A stretch of 64,000 nt of DNA from Cyclobacterium lianum. Lineage in GTDB: Bacteria; Bacteroidota; Bacteroidia; Cytophagales; Cyclobacteriaceae. The notes beneath the pieces are model-generated. The model was not told the origin of the DNA. It searched no databases and saw nothing but the letters and a program-made list of their open reading frames with translations. The DNA lies in NCBI RefSeq assembly GCF_900143075.1, contig NZ_FRCY01000004.1:186001-250000 (forward strand), in the 5' to 3' direction. The position numbers were made by a program, and so were the translations under genes. Shown here one piece after another: positions 35,252-45,056 of this stretch. Numbering within the stretch: the first letter of the stretch is position 1; each line of letters begins with the position of its first letter.

Positions 35252-36253
35252 TTACAACCAATCCCTCAAAAACTGCAAGATATCCTTTCTCATCTCAGCT
35301 GTTTCTTCATGGGCAACTGGATAAATATTTAATTGCCAGGCATCAGGAGCACCATCTTTTTCATAGACCTTCTGTAGATTTTTATCGATAATTTTAAGTC
35401 CCTCCATGTGTGTAAGCGGATCGAACTCCCCTGCCAGACCCAAATGTGGCCTTGGGGAAATCAAGGCATTGATGGATGAAGTGGTAAAATGATTCAATAG
35501 GTCGGGAACATAATAATAAATGCCATGCAACCAGAGATCTCCCTGCTCCATCAGGGTGTGAAAATCTGTCAGGCAGTTTAGGTCCACACAGACCTTGATT
35601 CGCTCATCCAAAGCAGCCAGCCACCAGGCCATGGTGCTACCCATAGACATGCCCATGGTGGCGATTCGGTCCTGATCAATATCATCCCTGGATACCAGGT
35701 AGTCCAGGGCCCGCAAGTTGTCATAGACCATCATCCCAAAAAGAACCTGTCCCTGCCAAATCATCTCTTTAAAAATATCCAATTCAGCCCTTCCCGACCT
35801 TTCACCAAAACCCCAGGAATCAATGCACAATCCGGCATAACCTTCTTTGGCCAGGGCAAAGGCATAGGGAGGTGATTGCATTTCTTTTCTTCCCTTCACA
35901 AATTCATTTTTTCCTACCTCATACTGTCCAAAGTGAGAATGGTTGAAAAGGACCACAGGCAGTTGGTCGCTTGCATTTTTGGGTTTGGAAAAATAAGCGG
36001 GAACCAACTCCTGCCCATTGATATCCAGCATTAATTGCTCTATGATGACTCCGTCTTTTTCTTCCGTGGAAATCAGTTCTGCGGTAATTGGACGCTCCCT
36101 GTCCGGTAACCTACCCAACAGTTGGTATAATTTTTTCCTTTGCACCTCTTTATTTTCAGTCTTTTTCATGGGACTCTGGGTTTGGGGAAATACTTCGGGC
36201 AAAGGAGCAAAGAAAATCAGTATAGCGAAAAGGTATAATGTTACATTTTCCAT
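35252..36253 (-). CDS. Secreted alpha/beta hydrolase (acetyl-xylan-esterase / dienelactone-hydrolase type)
   Basis: The 333-residue protein has an N-terminal signal (LYLFAILIFFAPLPEVFPQ). It shows the nucleophile elbow GMSMGS (about residues 198-203), the acid loop GEFDPLTH and the His motif PVAHEET. The long insertion before the elbow (SWGFGERSGRAELDIFKEM) is usual in Bacteroidota esterases of polysaccharide loci. It is the first gene of a minus-strand pair with the CE15-like gene. Confidence 0.85.
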   Translation of the reverse strand: MENVTLYLFAILIFFAPLPEVFPQTQSPMKKTENKEVQRKKLYQLLGRLPDRERPITAELISTEEKDGVIIEQLMLDINGQELVPAYFSKPKNASDQLPVVLFNHSHFGQYEVGKNEFVKGRKEMQSPPYAFALAKEGYAGLCIDSWGFGERSGRAELDIFKEMIWQGQVLFGMMVYDNLRALDYLVSRDDIDQDRIATMGMSMGSTMAWWLAALDERIKVCVDLNCLTDFHTLMEQGDLWLHGIYYYVPDLLNHFTTSSINALISPRPHLGLAGEFDPLTHMEGLKIIDKNLQKVYEKDGAPDAWQLNIYPVAHEETAEMRKDILQFLRDWL

Positions 36254-36464
36254 TTGGTACCATTTTAATGGAACAACAGGTGAAAATTACATACAAATTA
36301 TTTCCAAAAATATACTTCTCACCTGTGATTTCCTCGCTCACTGCGATTTTTTGTAAAAGGATTTATTACACACCCAGCTTTCCTCCATAAAATTGACGGA
36401 CACCCTATTGCAATGATTCGATAAATTGATTTCTGGAAAAGGCCAAGAAATTTTTATTTTTACT
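36254..36464. other. Intergenic region before the arsenic operon
   Basis: These bases separate the divergent esterase pair and the arsenic operon. They are AT-rich with no clear gene or repeat; the ars control region starts at 36465. Confidence 0.4.
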
Positions 36465-36494
36465 TATTAATCGTAATATTGCAATGTATTAATA
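36465..36494 (+). promoter_or_regulatory. ars operon control region with nested dyads
   Basis: TTATTAAT (36465-36472) and ATTAATAA (36487-36494) form an outer inverted repeat, and ATTGCAAT (36478-36485) is a perfect inner palindrome. TAATATTG at 36474-36481 resembles a -7 box. The ArsR start codon at 36514 is 20 bases on, so ArsR bound here would block its own operon. Confidence 0.6.
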
Positions 36495-36513
36495 ATTGAA
36501 AAGAAGGTTTATA

Positions 36514-36855
36514 ATGGGCGTAACCAAAAGCGATTTGTTCAGTGCCACCCAAAACGAGCTGGCGGCAGTAGCCAAAGTATTGGCACATCCGGCAAGGGTT
36601 GCGATCCTTCAATACCTGCTGAAGTCCAATACCTGCATCAACGGACATTTGGTGGATGAACTGGGCCTTGCCCAGGCCACCATAAGCCAACACTTGAAAG
36701 AGCTTAAAAACAGTGGTATCATACAGGGCACCATAGAAGGAGTCTCGGTGAGTTACTGCATCAATCCGGTAAGATGGGAAGAAATCAAAGGTATTTTCAA
36801 TACGCTTTTCGAAAGTTACCCTACCCCTAATCCCAATTGTGGTCCAATTTGTTAA
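36514..36855 (+). CDS. arsR: ArsR-family arsenic repressor
   Basis: The start at ATG 36514 gives 113 residues; the frame is open from 36496. The winged helix includes LAHPARVAILQYLLKSNTCI (about residues 22-41) and the recognition helix LAQATISQHLKELKNSG. Cys occurs at about residue 40 and near the C-terminus (PNPNCGPIC), a paired-Cys arrangement that suits As(III) in Bacteroidota ArsR proteins rather than the classical ELCVCDL site. It is followed 11 bases later by arsM in the same operon and should repress it in the absence of arsenite. Confidence 0.87.
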   Translation: MGVTKSDLFSATQNELAAVAKVLAHPARVAILQYLLKSNTCINGHLVDELGLAQATISQHLKELKNSGIIQGTIEGVSVSYCINPVRWEEIKGIFNTLFESYPTPNPNCGPIC

Positions 36856-36866
36856 ATCAGAAAAAA

Positions 36867-37745
36867 ATGAGCACATCAGAAGGATTAAAGAAATTGATTC
36901 AGAAAAAATATAGTGAAATCGCCCATCAGGAAAGTGGTTCTTGCTGTTCCGGTGCTGCCGGGACAGAAGAGGTTTATCACCTGATGACCGATGATTATGC
37001 CAAAGTAGAAGGGTATCATGCAGCCGCAGATCTGGGCCTGGGTTGCGGATTACCCACTCAATTCGCCAAAATTCAAAAAGGAGACACCGTTATAGACCTG
37101 GGTTCAGGTGCGGGTAATGACTGCTTTGTGGCCCGGCATGAAACTGGAGCCCAAGGAAAGGTGATTGGCATTGATTTTACAGCCCCTATGATCCGGAAAG
37201 CCCGTATCAATGCAGAAAAACTGGGGTATAATAATGTGGAATTTCGGCAAGGAGATATCGAGGACATGCCTGTTTCAGATAATGTAGCAGATGTAATCGT
37301 CAGTAACTGTGTGCTCAATTTAGTACCGGACAAGCAAAAAGTAATCGGAGAAATTTACCGTACCCTTAAGCCTGGAGGACATTTCAGTATTTCCGACATT
37401 GTGTTGGTGGGAGATTTACCCGAAGCTTTAAAGACCGATGCTGAAATGTATGCCGGATGCGTGTCAGGTGCCATTCTAAAAAATAACTATATCGCTTACA
37501 TTCAGGAGGCTGGGTTTATAGATATTGCCATCCAAAAGGAAAAACCAATTACTCTGCCTGATAGCATATTGGACCGGTACATGGATGCGGATCAAAAAGC
37601 CGATTTCAAATCCGGGGAAACCGGCATATTCAGTATCACCGTGTTTGCCAAAAAACCTGGCATCAAACTCCTGAAAACCCTTGCAAATGCAATCGGGGAC
37701 CAAACCAGCACTTGTGTTCCCGGCAATTCATCAGGATGTTGCTAA
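36867..37745 (+). CDS. arsM: Arsenite methyltransferase ArsM
   Basis: The start is the ATG at 36867 (MSTSEGLKKLIQKKYSEIAH); the product has 292 residues. SAM-binding motifs are clear: VIDLGSGAGNDCFVAR (about residues 74-89), VIGIDFTAPMI, and SNCVLNLVPDKQKVIGEI with the As-binding Cys. Further Cys are in SGSCCSG, MYAGCVSGAIL and the C-terminal CVPGNSSGCC, giving the usual three-Cys arsenite site. The enzyme methylates As(III) with SAM. It lies between arsR and the phosphatase-type reductase. Confidence 0.93.
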   Translation: MSTSEGLKKLIQKKYSEIAHQESGSCCSGAAGTEEVYHLMTDDYAKVEGYHAAADLGLGCGLPTQFAKIQKGDTVIDLGSGAGNDCFVARHETGAQGKVIGIDFTAPMIRKARINAEKLGYNNVEFRQGDIEDMPVSDNVADVIVSNCVLNLVPDKQKVIGEIYRTLKPGGHFSISDIVLVGDLPEALKTDAEMYAGCVSGAILKNNYIAYIQEAGFIDIAIQKEKPITLPDSILDRYMDADQKADFKSGETGIFSITVFAKKPGIKLLKTLANAIGDQTSTCVPGNSSGCC

Positions 37746-37780
37746 ACCATGATCAACCACCAACTATACATCTTACATCC

Positions 37781-38416
37781 ATGTCAGTAGCCGGCAATGA
37801 ATTATTTCCTGAAATAGAAACCATCATAAAAAATTTGGATTTTCATTCTATTTCAGCCGACAGAAAGAAGCTATTACAATCCCTAGTTGATTATATTCAG
37901 GATAAAGTAATGCATAATAAGGCATTAAGAATCAACTTTATATGCACACATAACTCACGCCGTAGTCACTTGTCTCAGGTATGGGCACAAACACTGGCAA
38001 CCAAATATGGCATACCGAATGTGAATTGTTACTCGGGGGGTACGGAAGCCACAGCCCTCTTTCCCATGGCTGCTAAAACCCTGAAAAATCAGGGTTTTGA
38101 AATCAGTACCCTTTCAGAAGGCAATAACCCGGTGTACAGCATCAAGTATGGTGAAAATACCCCTCCGGTCATAGGTTTCTCCAAAACCTATGACGATACT
38201 TTTAATCCAAAATCGGACTTTGCGGCTATCATGAGTTGTTCGCAGGCAGATGCAGGTTGTCCCTTTATTGCCGGAGCAGAAAAGCGCATCCCCATTACCT
38301 ATGATGATCCAAAGGCATTTGACGATACGCCACATCAAGCTGAAAAGTACCTGGAGAGAAGTCTACAGATCGCTACTGAATTGAGTTTTGTATTTTCTAA
38401 AATAAAGCTGGAATGA
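37781..38416 (+). CDS. LMW-phosphatase-type arsenate reductase / tyrosine phosphatase
   Basis: I chose the ATG at 37781 ([13 protein letters not shown]) rather than the start at 37712 inside arsM. The 211-residue protein carries an LMW-PTP P-loop CTHNSRRS at about residues 55-62, ahead of a Rossmann-like core ([19 protein letters not shown]) and a downstream Cys pair ([13 protein letters not shown]). Bacteroidota arsenic operons often carry this type in place of a classical ArsC. Reduction of As(V) to As(III) is inferred from context and the redox Cys. It overlaps acr3 by four bases. Confidence 0.85.
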   Translation: MSVAGNELFPEIETIIKNLDFHSISADRKKLLQSLVDYIQDKVMHNKALRINFICTHNSRRSHLSQVWAQTLATKYGIPNVNCYSGGTEATALFPMAAKTLKNQGFEISTLSEGNNPVYSIKYGENTPPVIGFSKTYDDTFNPKSDFAAIMSCSQADAGCPFIAGAEKRIPITYDDPKAFDDTPHQAEKYLERSLQIATELSFVFSKIKLE

Positions 38417-39450
38417 GCACCAAAACGGAAAAAAAAGAAATTGCTTTTTTTGAAAGGTACCTGAGCCTTTGGGTGGCCCTGTGTATACTGGGAGGCATAG
38501 GTATTGGCTTTGTTGCTGGTGATGCCATGGCCTTTCTCAGTTCCCTGGAGATCTATCAGGTAAATATACCCATTGCCATTCTGATCTGGCTGATGATCTA
38601 CCCCATGATGCTTCAGGTTGATTTTTCCAGTTTGAAGAAAATCGGAAAAAAACCCAAAGGCATTGTGCTCACCCTGGTGATCAACTGGCTGATCAAGCCT
38701 TTTACCATGACTTTTTTCGCCTGGCTGTTCTTTTCCAATATTTATAGTGCCTTTATTTCGCCTGAATTGGCAGGAGAATACATTGCCGGGGCCATTTTAC
38801 TGGGAGCCGCTCCCTGTACCGCCATGGTCTTTGTCTGGTCTTATCTCAGCGATGGAGACCCCAATTATACGCTGATGCAGGTATCTGTCAATGACCTGAT
38901 CATATTGGTGGCTTTCGTCCCCATTGTAGGCTTTCTCTTAGGGATTACTGACGTGTATATTCCCTACGAAACCCTGATCATCAGTATAGTTATTTATGTG
39001 GTAGTTCCTCTGCTAGCCGGGTATTTGACCAGCCGGACTTTGATCAGGGCAAAAGGTGAAAGCTGGTTTACAGAAAGGTTTTTGCCAAAATTCAAACCTG
39101 TTAGTATCCTTGCCCTGCTATTGACCCTGGTTTTACTGTTTGCCTTTCAAGGTGGAAATATCCTGGATAACCCCTGGATCATTTTCTTCATTGCCATTCC
39201 ATTGGTGATCCAAACCTACTTTATTTTCTTTATTGCCTGGTATTCTGGAAAAAAGATAAAGCTGAGCCATGCCGTTTGTGCGCCGGCTGCCATGATAGGA
39301 GCCAGTAATTTTTTCGAATTATCGGTGGCTGTAGCCATTGCACTATTTGGCCTGGAAAGCCCCGCAGCCCTTGTTTGTGTGGTGGGAGTACTCGTAGAAG
39401 TTCCGGTGATGCTTTCCCTGGTAGCCTTTGCCAACAGGCAGAAATATTAG
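38413..39450 (+). CDS. acr3: ACR3-family arsenite efflux permease
   Basis: The 345-residue protein has ten predicted membrane helices. The family's essential Cys region reads [20 protein letters not shown] (about residues 132-151), and [19 protein letters not shown] and the late [20 protein letters not shown] are ACR3 hallmarks. It extrudes As(OH)3 using the proton gradient. The ATGA overlap with the phosphatase gene indicates coupling. It closes the arsenic operon. Confidence 0.95.
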   Translation: MSTKTEKKEIAFFERYLSLWVALCILGGIGIGFVAGDAMAFLSSLEIYQVNIPIAILIWLMIYPMMLQVDFSSLKKIGKKPKGIVLTLVINWLIKPFTMTFFAWLFFSNIYSAFISPELAGEYIAGAILLGAAPCTAMVFVWSYLSDGDPNYTLMQVSVNDLIILVAFVPIVGFLLGITDVYIPYETLIISIVIYVVVPLLAGYLTSRTLIRAKGESWFTERFLPKFKPVSILALLLTLVLLFAFQGGNILDNPWIIFFIAIPLVIQTYFIFFIAWYSGKKIKLSHAVCAPAAMIGASNFFELSVAVAIALFGLESPAALVCVVGVLVEVPVMLSLVAFANRQKY

Positions 39451-39763
39451 TTATAACCTGATTAAAAAAATTCAACTGGATAAGAAGAAGAAAAACCTGC
39501 AAGGTTTTACCTACCCAGGGTTTGTAGCTCGTTGAAAATCAACAAAGACCTTTCAGGTTTGCGTATTTTATGGGAAAATCCCTAAAACCGGAGTGAACAT
39601 GCTTTCTTAATGTAAGCCCCTGCCCTATTTTTTTCTCTAGAACTTTGAAATTTTTTCAGGTCCTCCCCCAAATGTATATTTTGGGAAAGATGAAGTTCTG
39701 CTTTTTACCGCAATAATCATAAATGAAATTCAAATACCCATAGAAATTTTCAATTATTATTAA
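39451..39763. other. Intergenic region with small hairpins
   Basis: No gene is visible. AAAACCT-GCA-AGGTTTT (39492-39508) is a perfect 7-bp hairpin close behind acr3 and may help end transcription. GTTGA/TCAAC and CCCAAA/TTTGGG dyads follow. A degenerate repeat of the AACCTTTCAGG kind, common between Bacteroidota genes, is also present. Confidence 0.5.
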
Positions 39764-39794
39764 TTTGGATTTAATCTAAATAGATTAATATTTG
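39764..39794 (+). promoter_or_regulatory. Heme-operon promoter with an operator palindrome in the spacer
   Basis: TTTG (39764-39767), a 19-base spacer and AATATTTG (39787-39794, one base off TAnnTTTG) form a promoter. The spacer holds the perfect dyad TTAATCT-AAAT-AGATTAA (39771-39788). A repressor bound there would shut off the heme-uptake operon. Iron or heme control is inferred from the genes, not from the site sequence. Confidence 0.6.
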
Positions 39795-39822
39795 CATATC
39801 TATTTATATTCAATCTTAATAA

Positions 39823-40680
39823 ATGAAACGCTATTACCTCATTCTCTTCTCACTCCTCGCCATGGCCTGTTCTACCGCATCTACGGAAAAGGAGACAAAG
39901 AACCAAACGATAATCACTGCCGGGGGAACCATTACGGAAATCGTTTATGAACTGGGTTTTGGAGCATCCATTATCGCCACAGACATCACTTCCACCTACC
40001 CTTCGGCTATGCAGGAATTGCCCTCCATAGGCTATCGAAACCAGATCAAAGCAGAAGGCATTCTGGCCCTGGGACCGGACATCCTTTTAATGGAATCTGG
40101 CTACCTTACAGCTGATGTGGTGGCACAATTGGAAGCTGCTGAATTGGAAATTCATGAATTTGAAAAACCCAAAGATCTCACCGGTACCTATAAGCTAATT
40201 GAAGCATTGGCTGAATTTTTGGAAGTACCGGAAAAAGGGAAAGCAATGGCCCCAAAATTAGACCGGGATATCCAGGAATTGGAAACTTACACCTCCAAAC
40301 TAAAAAAGCAGCCAAAAATGGCTTTTGTCATGGCCCGGGGGCAGGAAAACGTTTTTGTAGCGGGTGAGGATACTTTTGCGGAATCTCTCCTTCAAATGGC
40401 AGCCATAACATCCGTTGGAAAAGGCTTCAAGGATTTTATCCCCCTGACCCCAGAAGCCCTGGTCTCCATGGATCCTGAATACCTGCTCTTTTTTGAATCA
40501 AGCCTCCAATCCCTGGGAGGCAAAGCAGGGGTAAGAAACATACGGGGCATAGAACAAACCAGAGCCGTTCAGCAGGATGGCATCCTGGCTTTTGATGGCC
40601 TCTATCTTTCAGGTTTCGGCCCCAGAGTAGGAAAGGCAGCCCTCGAGTTGGCCAAAAGTGTAAACCGCGAGGAACCATGA
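39823..40680 (+). CDS. hmuT: Heme ABC transporter substrate-binding lipoprotein
   Basis: The 285-residue protein has a lipoprotein signal (LILFSLLAMAC, Cys at residue 16) and the HmuT/BtuF-type opening TIITAGGTITEIVYELGFG, then SIGYRNQIKAEGILALGPDI. This pattern is typical of heme-binding proteins of the FecB/HmuT class. It would pass heme from the outer-membrane receptor to the HmuU permease. Its stop overlaps the hmuU start by three bases. Confidence 0.88.
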   Translation: MKRYYLILFSLLAMACSTASTEKETKNQTIITAGGTITEIVYELGFGASIIATDITSTYPSAMQELPSIGYRNQIKAEGILALGPDILLMESGYLTADVVAQLEAAELEIHEFEKPKDLTGTYKLIEALAEFLEVPEKGKAMAPKLDRDIQELETYTSKLKKQPKMAFVMARGQENVFVAGEDTFAESLLQMAAITSVGKGFKDFIPLTPEALVSMDPEYLLFFESSLQSLGGKAGVRNIRGIEQTRAVQQDGILAFDGLYLSGFGPRVGKAALELAKSVNREEP

Positions 40681-41738
40681 TCCAAAACCTGTTCTATTCG
40701 AAAATGCAACACCAAAACCTGGTACTATCCATTTTGGGTTTGGGGATGGTGATGCTTGCTGTTTTTTCCCTATCTGTCGGGGCATTTTCGATTCCTTTCT
40801 CCAACGCCATTTCCATTCTATTGCAGCAGCTGGGAATAGTGTCGGGAAGTTTTACTGTTCAGGAAACCAATGTATTATTACAAATACGATTTCCCAGGGT
40901 TTTGCTGGCTATGTTGGTGGGGGGAGGACTTGGTATATCCGGAGCGGCCCTGCAAGGCCTTTTCAGAAATCCCCTGGTAGAACCCGGACTGATCGGGGTG
41001 AGCAGCGGAGGTGCCTTATTTGCTGTGATTTTTATTGTTTTTGGGGCCTCCTTTCCCTGGTTTACCGGTCTTTTTGGTAGCTTCAGTCTTCCATTATTTG
41101 CATTTGTTGGTGGCTTGATCAACGTCCTGTTGGTTTACAAAATGGCCAATTATGGAGGCAAAACAGATATTTCCCTGTTGATCCTTGCCGGGGTTGCCCT
41201 GACTGCCCTTTCAAGTGCCTTGATAGGTCTGGCCATATTCTATGCAGATGAAGCGGCCATAAGGAATTTTAGCTTCTGGAGCCTGGGAGATGTGGGAGGT
41301 GCCAATTGGAGTAAGGTTAAAATTGCATTTTTACTGATTTTAGCTCCGGCTTGTTGGATCATGCTTCAATACCGCAATCTCAATGCACTGGCGCTTGGGG
41401 AAAATGAGGCTTTCCACATGGGGGTGAATGTGCAAAAGGTAAAATACATTGTACTTTTTATGAGTGCTCTGGTGGTTGGCGTGGGCGTATCCATGACCGG
41501 TACCATTGGATTTGTGGGATTGACCGTCCCCCATCTAATCCGGCTTTCATTTGGTGCTGATCACCGGTTGGTTTTATCAGGCGCCTTTCTATTAGGTGCC
41601 TGCCTGCTTACCGGAGCCGACCTGTTGGCCAGAGCTTTGGTCATGCCGGCAGAAATGCCCATCGGAATCATTACGGCCATTATCGGATCGCCTTTTTTTA
41701 TCTGGCTGATCATTAACGTGAAAAAAATAAGAACCTGA
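40677..41738 (+). CDS. hmuU: Heme ABC transporter permease (FecCD family)
   Basis: The 353-residue membrane protein has about nine to ten helices and FecCD motifs: IRFPRVLLAMLVGGGLGISG, LQGLFRNPLVEPGLIGVSSG, GTIGFVGLTVPHLIRL, and GTITAIIGSPFF-like IGIITAIIGSPFFIWLI at the end. It forms the inner-membrane channel for heme together with an ATPase. The following ATPase gene starts one base after the stop but is truncated, so the transporter is probably non-functional unless another ATPase substitutes. Confidence 0.9.
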   Translation: MIQNLFYSKMQHQNLVLSILGLGMVMLAVFSLSVGAFSIPFSNAISILLQQLGIVSGSFTVQETNVLLQIRFPRVLLAMLVGGGLGISGAALQGLFRNPLVEPGLIGVSSGGALFAVIFIVFGASFPWFTGLFGSFSLPLFAFVGGLINVLLVYKMANYGGKTDISLLILAGVALTALSSALIGLAIFYADEAAIRNFSFWSLGDVGGANWSKVKIAFLLILAPACWIMLQYRNLNALALGENEAFHMGVNVQKVKYIVLFMSALVVGVGVSMTGTIGFVGLTVPHLIRLSFGADHRLVLSGAFLLGACLLTGADLLARALVMPAEMPIGIITAIIGSPFFIWLIINVKKIRT

Positions 41739-41739
41739 T

Positions 41740-41970
41740 ATGCTGGAAGCGAAAAACATTCATTTCTGTATCAATAATAAACCTATTGTAGACCAGGTCA
41801 GCATAAATCTGAAGCCTGGTGAGATAACCGTATTGCTCGGGCCCAATGGCGCAGGAAAGTCCACCCTCTTCCGCTTGCTGTCAGGAGAAATAAAATGTAA
41901 ACTGGGAAGTGTCAGGTACAATGGCCGTTCAATAAACACACTGGCTGCGAGAGAACTTGCCCTATTGAGC
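41740..41970 (+). pseudogene. hmuV: hmuV remnant: 5' end of the heme ABC ATPase gene
   Basis: The frame gives normal ATPase sequence for about 77 residues: LEAKNIHFCINNKPIVDQVS, Walker A LGPNGAGKSTLFRLLSGE, GSVRYNGRSINTLAARELAL. It then leaves the family abruptly and ends at 42039 in another gene's shadow. The Q-loop, signature motif, Walker B and switch His are all missing. At about 41970 the DNA becomes the interior of hmuS in a different frame. A deletion of the remaining roughly 180 hmuV codons and the hmuS start explains this. Confidence 0.88.
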
Positions 41971-42686
41971 AGCGGGTGTTTTTGGGCAAGTGGAAATACG
42001 GATTTGCCGTTACCACTGAAACCGCACGTGGCACCATGAGAAGCTTTCAGTTTTTTGATCAGGCGGGGGATGCAATTCTAAAAATCTACCTGCAGGAAAA
42101 GAGCAACCAGGATGCGTATGACAACATGGTAGACAGCTATCGGCAAAAGAAGAAAAGTGATCCAATACAGGTTCTTCCTTTTGAGCCTCAAACCTATGCC
42201 AGTGCGGTAGACAGGGAGGCTTTTGCAAAGGATTGGGAAAATATGAAAGACACCCATGATTTTTTTGGCATGCTCCGGAAATACAATGTGCACCGCCTGG
42301 ATGCCATCAAATGGATAGGAGAAAAATGGGCCTACCCTGTAGACAGGTTATCCAGCCGAAAAATCCTCGAGGTAGCATCGGATGAAAAGATGCCAATCAT
42401 GATTTTCGCCGGCAATAAGGGGAACATACAAATTCATCAGGGAAAAGTGCGTACCATCCGCCAATTGGGGGATTGGCTCAACGTAATGGATCCTGATTTT
42501 AACATGCATATGGATGAAACTTGTATTGCTGAGGCATGGGTGGTTCACAAAAACACCGATGATGGGCTGGTTTCCTCTTTGGAATTGTTCGGCAAGGATG
42601 GCGAAATGATTGCCCAGTTATTTGGACTGAGAAAGCCAGGACTTCCTCAAAATGAACGCTGGAAAAATCTGATAGACAGTTTATAA
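41971..42686 (+). pseudogene. hmuS: hmuS remnant: 3' two thirds of the hemin-degrading factor gene
   Basis: From 41976 the frame reads VFLGKWKYGFAVTTETARGT, then MRSFQFFDQAGDAILKIYL, the middle of HmuS/ChuS proteins, and continues through the second lobe (VHRLDAIKWIGEKWAYPVDR; MDETCIAEAWVVHKN) to a normal C-terminus. About 110 N-terminal residues are absent. The first codon is a GTG by chance, so a fragment of 236 residues could be translated. A terminator follows directly. Confidence 0.88.
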
Positions 42687-42690
42687 AAAA

Positions 42691-42722
42691 TTTCCCGGTG
42701 GAGCCAGCACCGGGAAAAATTT
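42691..42722 (+). terminator. Intrinsic terminator after hmuS
   Basis: TTTCCCGGTG (42691-42700) pairs perfectly with CACCGGGAAA (42708-42717) around a seven-base loop, followed by AATTTTA. Confidence 0.85.
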
Positions 42723-42729
42723 TAGCCTT

Positions 42730-45048
42730 ATGTATAGAATTAATCTTAATAAATATAAAATATTTGTCGGGCTATTCGGGTTGCTCATTATCCCCAACCT
42801 GGCTTTTCCCTCCGACCCAATCTTTATTCAGGATGCTGAGGGCAATCCCATCCCCCATGCCCTCGTGAAAATTGGAACTGAACAGGTGCTTACGGTCGGT
42901 AATGATGGCTCATTTGAGCTTCCTGATAACCTGCAACAGGACCAGCTGATCGAAATAATTGCCATGGGTTATGATACAAGGATATTCCAGGCCAGAGAAC
43001 TCAGGCAGGTAAACAAGTTCAATTTGAAGGAAAAGATCGGGCAGATGGGGGAAGTGGTGGTAGCTGCCACCCGAACCGATCGCAGTGTAGAAGATTTGCC
43101 CATGCCGGTCACCATCATTACCCGAAAGAAAATCGCGGAAACAGGGGGCATGCGGCTTTCGGAGATACTCCGCGAACAAACAGGCCTGCAGGTAGTGGGA
43201 GATCATGGAACAGGTTTGCAAATGCAGGGACTTTCATCGGATTATATATTGATACTTCTGGATGGAGAACCCCTGATAGGCCGAACGGCTGGAACTTTTG
43301 ACCTGGATAGGATTGCAGTTTCCAATATCGAACGGATCGAAGTCCTTCGGGGTCCCTCCAGTGCGATTTATGGAAGCGAAACCATGGCAGGAGCTATTAA
43401 TATCATTACCAAAAAAAGTAAGGAAAGGTTTGCTGCCAGCCTGGAATCCAGGTACCGCTCGTTTAACACCCTTGACCTCAGTGGAGATATCGGCATGAAC
43501 CAGAATGACTGGAACATTTATGCCTATTTCAACCGCTTTTCCACCGATGGATTTGATATAACTCCCGAGGTACCCGGAAAAACCCAAAGTCCATATGAAG
43601 CCAGTACTGCTCAATTTAAAATCGGTAAGAAAACCAAAAAGTGGGATTTTAAGCTTTATTCCCGGTTTTATAACGAGAATTCGGAAAATAGCATGCCGGT
43701 GGCTGGAGAAGGAAATCCAAGATTGGCTGACCTATAAGGGAAGAGTCTGGACCTGAACCTGAATCCTACCATTAGCTTTCGTCCCAACGATCAATGGCAG
43801 ATGACGGTAAGGAGCATGAGTTCCCTGTTCCAGACCCATACCCTGACAATATTTCAAGAGGATGGATCAATTCTGGATGAGCAGGATTTCAAGCAGCATT
43901 ACCACAGGACAGAATTCCAGACGGACCATCAATTGGATTCCAAACAACTCATCACCATTGGGCTAGGTCACCTGATGGAAACCGTGGAAGCCACCAGGTA
44001 TGATGACAACAATCGATTTGATGCCGGATATGTCTTTTTTCAGCACCAATGGGATCCTTCAGAAAAGTGGAATCTGGTTACCGGAGTAAGGGCAGATTTG
44101 CACAGCCAATATGGTGAAAGAATCAGCCCCAAGATTTCAGGGATGTACAAGGTCAGTGAACGATTTAGCTGGCAACTTTCACTTGGTGCCGGTTTCAAAG
44201 CCCCGGATTTCAGGCAATTGTTGTTGAATTTCAACAATGCTTCTGCAGGCTATTATGTATTCGGTGCCAATCTGGTACAGGCAGGCATAGCAAGATTGCA
44301 ATCCCAGGGATTGGTACAAGAAATGCTGCTCGACCCCAGTCGGTTTGGCCAGCTGGAAGCTGAAAATTCCAGGGCCATCAACACGGGTTTTAGGTGGAAA
44401 ATATTCCGGGAGCTATTGTTTCAGTCTAATTTTTTCCATAATGACATCTCCAATCTGATTGAAACCGCTCCGGTAGCTCGCCTGAATTCCGGACAAAATG
44501 CCTTCTCCTATTTCAACATTGCCAGGGTCATCAGCAGAGGGGCCGAATTGGACTGGACCTTTCGGGTATCGGACAACCTGCAATTTTCCCTGGGCTACAT
44601 GTACCTGGATACAAAGGATCTTGACGTATTGGAAAAAATCGATGCAGGAGAACTTTTCCGTCGGGATACCCAAAACCGCAGCCGACGGGTTCAAAGGAGC
44701 GATTACGGTGGTTTATTTAACAGGAGCCGGCATAGTGGCAATGTGAAAATCAATTACCAGGAGTCCGGTACTGGTGTAAATATGGTGCTTAGAGGCATCT
44801 ACAAGGGTAAATTCGGATTTGGCGATGTGAATGGAAACCTGATACTTGACGACCCTTCCGAATATGCTCCCGGGCTTATCAGTTGGAACCTGAGTCTCAA
44901 CAAAGACCTGAAAAACGGGATCATGGTCGAGGCGGGTGGATTTAACCTATTCAACCAGACCACCATTCATGCGCCCGACAATCCTGGCACCATCCTGTTT
45001 GCAGGCTTGAAATTACCTATTCATCAATTAATTAATCAAAATAAATAA
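42730..45048 (+). pseudogene. TonB-dependent heme receptor (HmuR-like) with internal stop
   Basis: The gene starts with a signal region (IFVGLFGLLIIPNLAF), an N-terminal carboxypeptidase-like domain, a TonB-box-like GEVVVAATRTDRSVEDLP, and a plug (ILREQTGLQVVGDHGTGLQM; IERIEVLRGPSSAIYGSETM). At 43735-43737 a TAA ends the frame after about 335 residues. The same frame resumes as GKSLDLNLNPTISFRPND and runs through the rest of the beta-barrel to a proper end (TILFAGLKLPIHQL). Near the stop, a shifted frame reads QDWLTYKG, so the lesion may be two compensating indels rather than one substitution. In both cases the barrel is cut. Confidence 0.82.
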
Positions 45049-45056
45049 TTATTAAA

